A program made the translations under genes and the position numbers. This document shows, piece by piece, positions 16,722-24,659 of a DNA stretch of 64,000 nt. Source of the DNA: Streptosporangium saharense (GTDB lineage: Bacteria; Actinomycetota; Actinomycetes; Streptosporangiales; Streptosporangiaceae); assembly GCF_014203715.1 (NCBI RefSeq), contig NZ_JACHJP010000006.1:248001-312000 (forward strand), given 5' to 3'. The notes under the pieces were generated by a model that was not told the DNA's origin, searched no databases, and saw only the letters and a program-made list of their open reading frames with translations. Positions within the stretch are counted from its first letter, which is position 1; each line of letters starts with the position of its first letter.

Positions 16722-19108
16722 CCGGCCTGGTTCCCGGCCAGGGCGCTCCCACGAGGACGCACACCCCGCACCTGGTCCTGCCCGCCCTCGCCTCCTGGGC
16801 GACCGCCCTCGTGCTCGTCGGCTGCTCCGCCTCCACGGGCGCCTGCGTGGCCCTGGCCGCTCTCGGTGCCGCCCTCCCGGTGGTGGCGACGACCCGCGCC
16901 GGGGGAGGTACGGCCCGGCGCGGGGAGGGCTGGTGTGGGGCGGTGCTCGCCGTGCTGGTGTGCGTGGCGGCCGTGGCCGGGGTGGTCGCCCTCCACGTGC
17001 ACGCGGCCGGCACGGGGCCGGTGGCCGAGCTGGCCGGAAGACGGGCCTCGGTGACGTTCGAGGCGGTGGTGACGGACGACCCCCGGGAGCGTGTCCAGCG
17101 CGGCGGTCTCTCCCGCAGAAGCAGCTTCGTGGTGCCCGCGCGCGTCGAGATGGTCAGGGAGACACCCGGCTCGCCAGGAGGCCGGGGGAGCGGGGTGAGG
17201 CTGCGGGCCTCGGTGATCCTGCTCGCCTCGGGAGAGGAGTGGCGCTCCCTGCTGCCCAGCCAGCGCATAGCCGTGCGCGGGCGGTTCGAGACCGCCGAGC
17301 CCGGTGAACTGCTCACCGCGGTGGTGCTGGTGCGCGGACCGCCCCGGGTGCTGGGCGGACCGTCATGGGTCCAGCGCGTGGCGGGAACGCTTCGCGCGGG
17401 GCTGCGTGAGGCCTCGACGGTGCTCCCGCAGGACCAGCGCGGCCTGCTACCAGCGCTGGTCGTCGGTGACATGTCCCAGATGGACAGGCAGGTGAAGGCC
17501 GACTTCAAACAGGCCGGTCTCAGTCACCTGACGGCCGTCTCCGGGGCCAACCTCGCCGTCGTGGCGGGGGCAGCCGTCGCGCTGGCCAGGATCACGGGCC
17601 TTCGCCTGCCGCTCAGGGCGGCGCTGGCCGTTCTCGCCATGGTCTTCTTCACCGTCGTCGCCCGGCCCTCGCCCAGCGTGCTCCGCGCCCTGCTCATGGG
17701 CGGCGTCGCCGCCCTGGCACTCGGCACCGGCCGCTCACGCGACGGGTTCGCGGCGCTGTCGGTGACCGTTCTCGGCCTGATCCTCTTCGACCCCGTCCTC
17801 GCCCGCTCCTACGGCTTCGCCCTGTCGGTCTTCGCCACCGGCGGCATCCTGGTGCTCGCGCCACGCTGGCGGGACCGGCTCGCCAGGAGGCTGCCCCGCT
17901 GGGCCGCGGAGGCGGTCGCCGTGCCCACGGCGGCCCAGGTCGCCGTCACCCCGGTGCTGGTCCTGATGTCCGGGCAGATCGCGCCCGTGGCGATCCCCGC
18001 GAACCTGCTCGCGGGCCCCGCCGTGGCCCCGGCGACCCTGCTCGGATTCACCGCCGCGCTGGTCGCGCCGCTGCACATGGGCGCCGCGCAGCTGCTGGCC
18101 CGTCCCGCGGGGCTGGCCACCGGCTGGATCGTCGGCGTGGCCGAGCGCGCCGCTGACCTTCCCCTGGCGGTGCTCCCGTGGCCGGGCGGTCTCGCCGGAC
18201 TGGCCGCGCTGCTGGTGGCCGCTCCGCTGGCCGTGCTGGCGTTGCGGCACCGGTGGTCACGCCGGATGGTCGCCGCCGTGGCCGTAGGGGCACTCCTCGC
18301 CGTCGTCGTGGCCGGGTCGGTCGTGCTGCGCCGCTCCTCCGGAGACTGGCTGCTGGTCGCGTGCGACGTGGGCCAGGGTGACGCGCTGCTGGTCGCCGCG
18401 GGCCCCGGGCGCGCCGTGGTGGTGGACACCGGCACCGATCCCGTGCTGGTGGACCGGTGCCTGAGATCCAGGGGGATCAGACAGGTCCCGCTCGTCGTCC
18501 TCACCCACCCCCACTTCGACCACGTCGGTGGGCTGGAGGGGGTCTTCCGCGGCCGCTCCGTGGGGGCGGTCGTCGTCACCCCGCGCGATGTGGCCGAGCG
18601 CGAGAGCGTCCGGCTGAACACGGACCTGACCCGGCGCGGGATCGCCGAGTGGACGGCGCGGCCCGGGACGAGGTGGTGCTTCGGCCCCTCCGAGCTCACG
18701 GTCCTCGCGCCGTGGGGCGAGACGCCCCCTTCAGGAGGAGGGGAGGGCACGACCATCAACAACGCCAGCGTCGTGCTGCACGTGCGCTGGGCGTCCGGTA
18801 CGGCGCTGCTCAGCGGGGACGTCGAGACCGAGGCGCAGGCCGAACTGCTCAGGAGGGGCCTGCCACGGGCCGACATCCTCAAGGTTCCCCATCACGGTTC
18901 GGCGAGATACGACCCCGGCTTCCTCGCGGCCACCGGCGCCCGCGCCGCGTTGATCAGTGTGGGGGCGGGCAACGACTACGGCCATCCGGCGCCCTCGACC
19001 GTCACCGGGTTGCTGGCACTCGGCATGCGGGTCTACCGGACGGACCTGTCGGGCGCCCTGACCGTGGTCGCCCGGGGGACGGGGCTGGCCGTCATCAGGG
19101 AGAGGTGA
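16718..19108 (+). CDS. comEC: ComEC/Rec2-family DNA uptake channel protein
   Basis: A 796-aa polytopic membrane protein. It has the N-terminal DUF4131-like region, then the competence domain with many membrane segments (DFKQAGLSHLTAVSGANLAV is the family hallmark near residue 265). A C-terminal metallo-beta-lactamase domain has LTHPHFDHVGG and a later VPHHGSARYDPGF. ComEC carries single-stranded DNA across the membrane in naturally competent bacteria. Its role in actinomycetes is not well shown. It is coupled to comEA by an ATGA overlap. holA lies about 2 kb downstream, a neighbourhood commonly seen with comEC in actinobacteria. Confidence 0.92.
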   Translation: MTGLVPGQGAPTRTHTPHLVLPALASWATALVLVGCSASTGACVALAALGAALPVVATTRAGGGTARRGEGWCGAVLAVLVCVAAVAGVVALHVHAAGTGPVAELAGRRASVTFEAVVTDDPRERVQRGGLSRRSSFVVPARVEMVRETPGSPGGRGSGVRLRASVILLASGEEWRSLLPSQRIAVRGRFETAEPGELLTAVVLVRGPPRVLGGPSWVQRVAGTLRAGLREASTVLPQDQRGLLPALVVGDMSQMDRQVKADFKQAGLSHLTAVSGANLAVVAGAAVALARITGLRLPLRAALAVLAMVFFTVVARPSPSVLRALLMGGVAALALGTGRSRDGFAALSVTVLGLILFDPVLARSYGFALSVFATGGILVLAPRWRDRLARRLPRWAAEAVAVPTAAQVAVTPVLVLMSGQIAPVAIPANLLAGPAVAPATLLGFTAALVAPLHMGAAQLLARPAGLATGWIVGVAERAADLPLAVLPWPGGLAGLAALLVAAPLAVLALRHRWSRRMVAAVAVGALLAVVVAGSVVLRRSSGDWLLVACDVGQGDALLVAAGPGRAVVVDTGTDPVLVDRCLRSRGIRQVPLVVLTHPHFDHVGGLEGVFRGRSVGAVVVTPRDVAERESVRLNTDLTRRGIAEWTARPGTRWCFGPSELTVLAPWGETPPSGGGEGTTINNASVVLHVRWASGTALLSGDVETEAQAELLRRGLPRADILKVPHHGSARYDPGFLAATGARAALISVGAGNDYGHPAPSTVTGLLALGMRVYRTDLSGALTVVARGTGLAVIRER

Positions 19109-19120
19109 GCCCTTGACCTG

Positions 19121-19224
19121 TTGGACGCCCTGGGACGTCTCAAGGACATCCTGGGACGCTCCTGGATGTCCGGTAGACGTCCTTGGATGTCGCCGGATGC
19201 CCGTGGAGATCCCTGGACGTCCCC
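19121..19224. repeat. Ten-unit 10-bp degenerate tandem repeat after comEC
   Basis: Between the comEC stop and the next ATG the word TGGACGTCC recurs in variants (TTGGACGCCC, TGGGACGTCT, TGGATGTCC, TAGACGTCC, TGGATGTCG, TGGAGATCC, TGGACGTCC). GGA or AGA cores start at 19123, 19133, 19144, 19154, 19164, 19175, 19185, 19195, 19205 and 19215, a period of about 10.2 bp. The consensus GGACGTCC is self-complementary. An ORF running through it is rejected as coding because it gives tryptophan- and cysteine-rich filler. Confidence 0.7.
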
Positions 19225-19247
19225 GGCGGGGCGTTAGGCTCTGTCAC

Positions 19248-19676
19248 ATGATCACCAAATGGGATGTCGCGACACCGGGGGTGATGCGACTGCCGTCGGG
19301 ACGGCTCGTCCGGGGCAGGGGGCTCCGATACCCGCTTCCCGAGGGAGAGCAGCCGACCTTCGGGCTCTACCTCCTGGGACACCGTCCTTCCGCCGTCGAC
19401 TGGAACCACCGCTGGCTCCGCTGGCCCGACTTCTGGCTGCCCTCCGACCGCGCGGAGGCCGTCGAGGCACTGCGCGAAGTCTGGGAGCGTGCCGGGAGTG
19501 AGCGGGTCGAGGTCGCCTGCGGCGGTGGGCGTGGCCGTACGGGCACGGCCCTGGCCTGCGTCGCGGTGCTGGACGGGGTTCCCGGTCCCGAGGCGGTCGC
19601 CTACGTCCGCGAGCACTACGCCTCGAAGGCCGTCGAGACGCCCTGGCAGCGTCGCTACGTGTCCCGCTTCCCGTGA
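19248..19676 (+). CDS. Small tyrosine/dual-specificity phosphatase-like protein
   Basis: 142 aa from the ATG (MITKWDVATPG). The active-site signature C(X5)R is present as C91-GGGRG-R97-TG, with a candidate general acid D61 in WPDFWLP, as in protein tyrosine phosphatases. Such single-domain members occur in actinomycetes next to kinase-like phosphotransferases. The stop overlaps the GTG of the next gene (GTGA), so the phosphatase and the phosphotransferase are co-translated and may act on the same substrate. The substrate is unknown. A longer in-frame start at 19113 would run through the 10-bp repeat and is rejected. Confidence 0.75.
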   Translation: MITKWDVATPGVMRLPSGRLVRGRGLRYPLPEGEQPTFGLYLLGHRPSAVDWNHRWLRWPDFWLPSDRAEAVEALREVWERAGSERVEVACGGGRGRTGTALACVAVLDGVPGPEAVAYVREHYASKAVETPWQRRYVSRFP

Positions 19677-20794
19677 TCCCGCCGGACGGCCTGCTGGCCC
19701 GGCTGCTGCCCGACGCGCCGGAGGACCTCGTCATCCACGAAGGACAGTTCCACCGGGTGGTCGTCGGCGCCGACCGGGTCGTGTGCCTGCCACGCACCAG
19801 GGCGGCGGCCTCCCGGCTGCCCCGGCGCGCGGAGACCCTACGCCTGCTCGCCGAACTCGACCTCGGCTTCGCCACACCCGTACCCCTGCTCGAACACGGC
19901 GTCGGGTGGTCGTCCCCTGAACGCGGGGCTCGTGACACGGACGGACAGCCGCTGTCTGAACACGGCATCCGGGACGTGGGTGGGCGGCCTCTGCTCGGAC
20001 CCGGCTCCGGGGGTGAGGGCGGTGCTTGGGATGTGGGCGGGGAGCCTCCTCCCGGACCGGTTGCCCGGAGCGCGGGCGGGCGGTCGTTGTCTGAACACGG
20101 CACCCAAGATGTGAGCGGGGGGCCTCTGCTCGGACCCGGTACCCGGAGTGTGGGTGAGCGGTCGTCGCTTGGACACGGGGTTGGGATGGGCGGGTGGTCG
20201 TGGCTTGTTCTCAGCCGGGTTCCCGGGGAGCCGCTTGTGGAGGACGTGCTCGCGGATCCCGAGGCGGCCGAGACTGTGGCGGCGCAGTACGCCACGTTGC
20301 TGACCGCGTTGCGCGGAGCGGGGGCGGACGAGAGGGCGCGGGCCGTGCCGGTGGAGCCGCAGGGCCGCTGGCGGCGTTTCGCGGAGGACGTCAGAAGCGA
20401 GCTGTTCCGGCTGATGTCGGTGGACGGGCGGCGGCGGGCCGAGCGGGAGCTCGCGGCCCTCGACGACCTTCCCCATCTCACCGACGCGCTGGTGCACGGT
20501 GACCTCGGCGCGGAGAACGTCCTGTGGGAGACCGTCGATGGCCTGCCCCGGCTCGGCGGGGTGGTCGACTGGGACGAGGTCACGATCGGCGACCAGGCGG
20601 AGGACCTGGCGGCGATCGGCGCCGGGCATGGCGCGGCCCTCCTGGGGCGGGTGCTCGCCCTTGGCGGCTGGTCCGGCGACACGGCCGCCCGGGTCACGGT
20701 GATCGGCCGGACCTTCGCCCTGCAGCAGGCCCTGTCCGCCTTCCGGGACGAGGACGAGGAGGAACTGGCCGACGGCCTGTCCGGCTACCGCTGA
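19673..20794 (+). CDS. Aminoglycoside-phosphotransferase-family kinase with repeat-expanded insert
   Basis: 373 aa. The C-terminal lobe has the kinase-like motifs LVHGDLGAENVLW (catalytic Asp and Asn) and GVVDWDEVTIGDQAEDLA (metal-binding Asp), as in the APH/choline-kinase superfamily. The N-lobe begins normally, but after PVPLLEHGVGW (residue 79) there are about 93 residues of glycine-rich repeats before the fold resumes at WSWLVLSRVPGEPL. Family members lack this insert and are about 280 aa. The GTG start overlaps the phosphatase stop. The substrate is not predictable, and true antibiotic modification is unlikely without further evidence. Confidence 0.75.
   Translation: MIPPDGLLARLLPDAPEDLVIHEGQFHRVVVGADRVVCLPRTRAAASRLPRRAETLRLLAELDLGFATPVPLLEHGVGWSSPERGARDTDGQPLSEHGIRDVGGRPLLGPGSGGEGGAWDVGGEPPPGPVARSAGGRSLSEHGTQDVSGGPLLGPGTRSVGERSSLGHGVGMGGWSWLVLSRVPGEPLVEDVLADPEAAETVAAQYATLLTALRGAGADERARAVPVEPQGRWRRFAEDVRSELFRLMSVDGRRRAERELAALDDLPHLTDALVHGDLGAENVLWETVDGLPRLGGVVDWDEVTIGDQAEDLAAIGAGHGAALLGRVLALGGWSGDTAARVTVIGRTFALQQALSAFRDEDEEELADGLSGYR
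19912..20185 (+). repeat. In-frame minisatellite expansion inside the phosphotransferase gene
   Basis: The coding DNA holds repeat units of about 39-45 bp. The longest exact words are TGTCTGAACACGGCA at 19953-19967 and 20088-20102, and GGCCTCTGCTCGGACCCGG at 19986-20004 and 20121-20139, both exactly 135 bp (45 codons) apart. Protein units read GIRDVGGRPLLGP, GTQDVSGGPLLGP and GTRSVGERSSLGH. The array is flanked by EHGVGW and GHGVGMGGWSW, suggesting it grew by duplication of that junction. Confidence 0.75.
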
Positions 20795-20802
20795 GCCCGG
20801 GG

Positions 20803-20961
20803 TCAGGCCGGGACGGCGGCCTTGAGGGGGCGGTGGAACTCGGTGTCGATGTCGGCGGCGTAGAGGGAACGGCCACAGGGGGCACAGCGGTACATGATGG
20901 GCCCCTCGTCGAGGGCCGTGCCGCAGCGCGGGCAGGTGTGACGGCTGACGGTGGAATTCAT
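20803..20961 (-). CDS. Small zinc-ribbon protein
   Basis: A 52-aa protein starting MNSTVSRHTCPRCG. Two CxxC pairs, C10-C13 and C26-C29 (CAPCG), form a plausible structural zinc site. The ribosome-binding sequence GGAGAGAG lies before the ATG. It is convergent with the phosphotransferase and divergent from holA. Small zinc-ribbon proteins of this kind are common in actinomycetes and have no assigned function. Confidence 0.65.
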   Translation of the reverse strand: MNSTVSRHTCPRCGTALDEGPIMYRCAPCGRSLYAADIDTEFHRPLKAAVPA

Positions 20962-21074
20962 CGGGATGTCTCTCTCCTCTGGTCATCCGGAGTGTGCCGC
21001 ACACCACCTGCAGATGGATTGCGAATCGCTTGTCGATTGCGACTCGACCGGCGGTACGTGGCATGCTGCTGGGC

Positions 21075-22046
21075 ATGGCGGCGACCAACCCAGCACCGGT
21101 GACCCTGGTAGTCGGCGACGAGGAGCTGCTCGCGGACCGCGCGGTCGGCGAGGTGGTGGCCGCGGCGCGGGCGGGTGACCCGGGGGCCGAGATCCACGAC
21201 CTGCTCGGCGGAAAGGTCGAGCCGGGGGAGCTGACCCAGCTGACGTCGCCGTCGCTGTTCGGCGACAGGTCGGTGGTGGTGATCCGCTCCGCGCAGGACC
21301 TCGCCAAGGACGTGATCGCCGAGATCGTCTCCTACGCCGCCAGCCCGTCGGAGGACACCGTGCTGGTCCTGGTCCACCCGGGCGGGGTCAAGGGCAAGGC
21401 ACTGGTCGACGGCGTCAAGAAGGCCGGGGCCCACGTGGTCACCGTGACCAAGGTGACCAAACCGGCCGAGCGGCTCGCCTTCGTCAAATCCGAGCTGAGG
21501 CGGGCGGGACGCACCATCGGCGGCGACGCGGCGACCGCGCTGCTCGACGCGGTGGGCAACGACCTGAGAGAGCTCGCCGCCGCCTGCAACCAGCTCGCCT
21601 TCGACACGCCGGGCAAGACCATCGACGAGGCCGCCGTCGCCCGCTACCACCGGGGACGAGCCGAGGTCAGCGGGTTCACCGTCGCGGACTCCGCGGTCGA
21701 GGGGCGCCTCGGTGACGCCCTTGAGCAGCTGCGCTGGGCATTGTCCACCGGTACGGCGCCCGTGCTGCTGGTGAGCGCGCTCGCGGGCGGTCTGCGTTCG
21801 CTGGCGAAAGTCGGCGGGGCACCACGCAACCTGCGGGGCGGGCAGCTCGCCAGCCACCTCGGGATGCCCCCCTGGAAGATCGACCGGGTCCAGCGGCAGT
21901 TGAACGGCTGGGGCCCCGAGGGCATCGCCCGCGCGCTCCAGGCGACCGCGACGGCCGACGAGCAGGTCAAGGGCGGCGGCGCCGACCCCGCCTACGCCCT
22001 TGAGCACATGGTCCAGATCGTCGTGGCCAGCCGTACCGGCCGATAA
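21075..22046 (+). CDS. holA: DNA polymerase III subunit delta
   Basis: The clamp-loader subunit that opens the beta sliding clamp. 323 aa from MAATNPAPVTLVVGDEELL. The N-terminal pseudo-AAA domain has VTLVVGDEELLADRAV and LTSPSLFGDRSVVVIR. The middle shows LLDAVGNDLRELAAACNQLA, typical of HolA, and the C-terminal helical domain ends in ASRTGR. A start 12 bases upstream (MLLG) is possible. It lies downstream of comEC, a common arrangement, and is followed shortly by rpsT on the other strand. Confidence 0.92.
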   Translation: MAATNPAPVTLVVGDEELLADRAVGEVVAAARAGDPGAEIHDLLGGKVEPGELTQLTSPSLFGDRSVVVIRSAQDLAKDVIAEIVSYAASPSEDTVLVLVHPGGVKGKALVDGVKKAGAHVVTVTKVTKPAERLAFVKSELRRAGRTIGGDAATALLDAVGNDLRELAAACNQLAFDTPGKTIDEAAVARYHRGRAEVSGFTVADSAVEGRLGDALEQLRWALSTGTAPVLLVSALAGGLRSLAKVGGAPRNLRGGQLASHLGMPPWKIDRVQRQLNGWGPEGIARALQATATADEQVKGGGADPAYALEHMVQIVVASRTGR

Positions 22047-22094
22047 GGGCTGTGTAGTCGGCTCGGGGAAACGCGCCAAGGTCCACGGAGAGGA

Positions 22095-22982
22095 TCATTC
22101 GGGAGCCGGGCGGACGCGGGGGCGGAGGGGAGCGGGGAACTGGCCCGCGACCGTTGCGGTGAGTGCCAGGAGGAAGCCGGTGAGCTGGAGCGGGCTCAGG
22201 GACTGGTTCAGGACGATCCAACCGGCGAGCGCGGCGGTGAGCGGGCTGAGGGTGCCGAGCAGGGAGACCTGCGGGGGCGCGAGACGGCTGACCCCGCGGA
22301 ACCACAGGCTGTAGGCGGCTGCCGTACCGACGAGACCGAGCCAGAGGTAACCAGCGACGGCGGCGCCGTCCAGCGCGGGCGGCGGGCCCTCGACGGCGAA
22401 GGCGACCGGGGCGATCATGAGGCCGCCCGCGGTGAGCTGCCAGCCGGTGAGGGCCAGGTCGCCGACGCCGGGCGGCTTCCCCCACGCGCGGGTGAGGACG
22501 ACCCCGGCGGCCATGCCCGTGGCGCCGAGCAGGCCCGCGGCGACTCCCGTGGCGTCGAGGGCGGCGTTCGCTCTCAGAACCACGAGGGAGACGCCGACCG
22601 TGGCCGCGATGGCCGCGGCGATCCGGTGGATCGGGACGCTCTCGCGGAGCACGGCGCGGGTGAGTCCGGCGACGATGAGCGGCTGGATGGAGCCGAGGAC
22701 CGCCGCGACCCCACCGGGCAGCCGGTAGGCGGACAGGAAGAGCAGCGGGAAGAACAGGCCGATGTTGAGCGCGCCGAGCACCGCGGCGCGCCACCACCAG
22801 TCGCCCCGGGGCAGCGTGCGCGTCACGGCGACCAGGAGCAGCCCCGCTGGGAGCGCGCGCATGAGGGCGGTGAACAGCGGGCGCTCCGGTGGGAGCAGCA
22901 CGGTGGTCACGACGTAGGTCGTGCCCCAGACCGCCGGGGCGAGCGCGGTGACGGCCACCAGGGCGGCGCGGGGGGAGGGCAC
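22095..22982 (-). CDS. EamA/DMT-family membrane transporter
   Basis: A 295-aa polytopic protein with about ten membrane helices in two EamA repeats (LAPAVWGTTYVVTTVLLPPE begins the first, GLLGATGMAAGVVLTRAWGK the second). Drug/metabolite exporters of this family move amino acids, nucleosides or other small solutes. The substrate is unknown here. The GTG start has GGAGATCCC before it. The upstream region carries two short palindromes that may bind a regulator. No regulator gene is adjacent. Confidence 0.85.
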   Translation of the reverse strand: MPSPRAALVAVTALAPAVWGTTYVVTTVLLPPERPLFTALMRALPAGLLLVAVTRTLPRGDWWWRAAVLGALNIGLFFPLLFLSAYRLPGGVAAVLGSIQPLIVAGLTRAVLRESVPIHRIAAAIAATVGVSLVVLRANAALDATGVAAGLLGATGMAAGVVLTRAWGKPPGVGDLALTGWQLTAGGLMIAPVAFAVEGPPPALDGAAVAGYLWLGLVGTAAAYSLWFRGVSRLAPPQVSLLGTLSPLTAALAGWIVLNQSLSPLQLTGFLLALTATVAGQFPAPLRPRVRPAPE

Positions 22983-23006
22983 GGGATCTCCTTCGGAAAG
23001 CTCGAC

Positions 23007-23041
23007 GTCAATTGACTTAGCATTGAGTTAGTTGACATCAA
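23007..23041 (-). promoter_or_regulatory. Palindromes in the promoter region of the EamA gene
   Basis: GTCAATTGAC (23007-23016) is a perfect 10-bp palindrome, and TTGACATCAA (23032-23041) is an imperfect TTGA/TCAA palindrome. Their centres are 25 bp apart in an AT-rich patch just upstream of the transporter start. They are candidate operator sites. No regulator is assigned. Confidence 0.35.
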
Positions 23042-23071
23042 GCTACAAGGCCGTGAACCTCTGGAAAGGGG

Positions 23072-23110
23072 ACAAAAGCAAGAACGCCGCGCCCCGCATG
23101 GGGCACGGCG
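23072..23110 (-). terminator. Rho-independent terminator of rpsT
   Basis: On the minus strand an 11-bp GC-rich stem (23110-23100 pairing with 23095-23085, loop of four) is followed by a T-rich tract, TTCTTGCTTTT, covering 23084-23074. It sits just after the rpsT stop. Confidence 0.85.
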
Positions 23111-23126
23111 TCCTGGAGAACCTGGA

Positions 23127-23396
23127 TTACTTGGCCGCGAGGGCGGCGACGCGCTGGGCGATCGCCGACTTGCGGTTGGCGGCCTGGTTCTTGTGGATGA
23201 CGCCCTTGCTGGCGGCCTTGTCCAGCTGACGGGAGGCGGCGCGCATGAGCACGACGGCCTCGTCGACGTTGCCCTGCTCGGCGGCCTCGCGGAACTTGCG
23301 GACGGCCGTCTTCAGGGAAGACTTGACAGCCTTGTTACGCAGCCGGGCCTTCTCGTTCTGCCGGTTGCGCTTGATCTGGGACTTGATGTTCGCCAC
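23127..23396 (-). CDS. rpsT: 30S ribosomal protein S20
   Basis: A small basic ribosomal protein that binds 16S rRNA, 89 aa. The N-terminus [20 protein letters not shown] and the middle segment [17 protein letters not shown] are classic S20. The start is GTG at 23396 with GAGG about 8 bases upstream. A longer in-frame start at 23480 is not supported. It lies convergent-side of holA and upstream of lepA, the common actinobacterial neighbourhood, and is transcribed alone. Confidence 0.96.
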   Translation of the reverse strand: MANIKSQIKRNRQNEKARLRNKAVKSSLKTAVRKFREAAEQGNVDEAVVLMRAASRQLDKAASKGVIHKNQAANRKSAIAQRVAALAAK

Positions 23397-23568
23397 GAAG
23401 AAGCCTCGGTGAATGTCGTTGGAGTGGGGCGCGCGGGCAGAGAGGGCGCGCCACACGCAGTTGAATAGGCTACCAACCACCCGGGTCGTCGCTCAAATCG
23501 ACAACCTGGGCGTAGGAGTGTCCACCTAGCTTACCGTGCCCGCCTCCGGCCGCGTACGCGCACCGCCG

Positions 23569-24585
23569 TCAGTGCCCGGGAGGCTCGGGGTTGAGCCAGG
23601 ACTCGTCGTACTCCTTCCAGTCCTCGGCCGTGGCCGCGAAGTCCACGTAGAGCGCCAGCCCGAACAGCTCCCGGCGTGTCCCGTGCGAGGTCAGCGCCAG
23701 CCTGGCGCCCTGGGCCGCCGTCGCGACGCTCTCCGCCGCGTCCCCCCACACCACGCCGTGGTCGTGGTAGGCGGGGGCGCCGATCAGCACCGTCCTGTCG
23801 TCGGGCACGAGGTCGAGGGCCAGGGTGCCCTGCCGTACGACGTGGCCGCCGTAGAGGAGAGCGGAGGGATAGTAGGAGTCGTAGGTCATGATGGCCACCT
23901 GGTCGGTACGGGAGGCCACCTCCTTGAAGTAGTCCGGGGACCAGTACTTGTCGTGGCCGATGGCCAGGCGCGCGGCGGGCCGGGTGAGCGGGAACGGCTC
24001 TATCTGGGGCGTCGAGACCGACAGCGGGGCCTTGCCGAGGAGTTGGCGGGTCCGGTCGAGCAGGTCGAGGAACCCGGCGTCGCCGTCCCCGACCGGTTCG
24101 AAGTTGTAGTGCACGCCGTCGTAGCCCACGGCTATGACCGCGCGGGCGCCGTCGAGTATCCGCTGGCGCGCGGCCGCGTCCCCGAGGCTGAGACGGCCGT
24201 CCACCTTCTGCCCGAGCCACGCCGAGACCCGGACGTCCGGTAGCTGCGCGCGCACCTCCTTGAGGAAGGTCGCGGCCCCCGCGTACTTCTCGGGGGGAAG
24301 CGTGCCGTCGAGGTCGAACGGGCCGGAGTGGACGTACAGGTCCTTGATCCCGGTCTTGCGCAGCCGTACGGCCAGAGCCTTGACGTCGGCCGCGTCCTTG
24401 CGGCCGTCCACCCACATGTGACCGAGCCACAGGGCGTCGTGGCCCGTGCTCTTCGCCCACGGGGCGGCCGTCCCGGTAAACTGGATCGTGAGGGTGGCCG
24501 CGACCACCCCGGGCAGCACAAGGAGCAGGGCGGCGACCGCCACGAGAAGGCGTAGGCCGCGTCGTGCTCTGGTCCGGGTAATCAC
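23569..24585 (-). CDS. Membrane-anchored or secreted GH18-like TIM-barrel protein
   Basis: A 338-aa protein with an N-terminal hydrophobic segment (about residues 11-33), so anchored or secreted. The body looks like a glycoside hydrolase 18 type barrel ([46 protein letters not shown]). At the place of the GH18 active-site motif DGxDxDxE it reads D156-GVHYNF-E163, so the final Glu is kept but two Asp are His and Asn. Activity may be altered. The GTG start lacks an obvious ribosome-binding site. It diverges from lepA. Confidence 0.6.
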   Translation of the reverse strand: MITRTRARRGLRLLVAVAALLLVLPGVVAATLTIQFTGTAAPWAKSTGHDALWLGHMWVDGRKDAADVKALAVRLRKTGIKDLYVHSGPFDLDGTLPPEKYAGAATFLKEVRAQLPDVRVSAWLGQKVDGRLSLGDAAARQRILDGARAVIAVGYDGVHYNFEPVGDGDAGFLDLLDRTRQLLGKAPLSVSTPQIEPFPLTRPAARLAIGHDKYWSPDYFKEVASRTDQVAIMTYDSYYPSALLYGGHVVRQGTLALDLVPDDRTVLIGAPAYHDHGVVWGDAAESVATAAQGARLALTSHGTRRELFGLALYVDFAATAEDWKEYDESWLNPEPPGH

Positions 24586-24659
24586 CCGGACATGTCACCA
24601 TGGAGAACGGCTGGTATGCCAGTCGTAGATCGTCGTCAATCCCGTCGAAACGGACACCG

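Noticed and set aside
19121..19224. CRISPR array or phage attachment site for the 10-bp repeats
   Set aside because: Units are 10 bp with no spacers, no cas genes are in the window and no integrase or tRNA is adjacent.
19113..19247. N-terminal extension of the phosphatase
   Set aside because: It would translate the 10-bp repeat array into a tryptophan- and cysteine-rich stretch, while the ATG at 19248 starts a normal domain.
19673..20794. Aminoglycoside resistance gene
   Set aside because: Only the general kinase-like motifs are present. The family is broad and neighbours give no antibiotic context.
23007..23041. A confident promoter for the EamA gene
   Set aside because: The -35 and -10 matches are weak; only the palindromes are clear enough to report.
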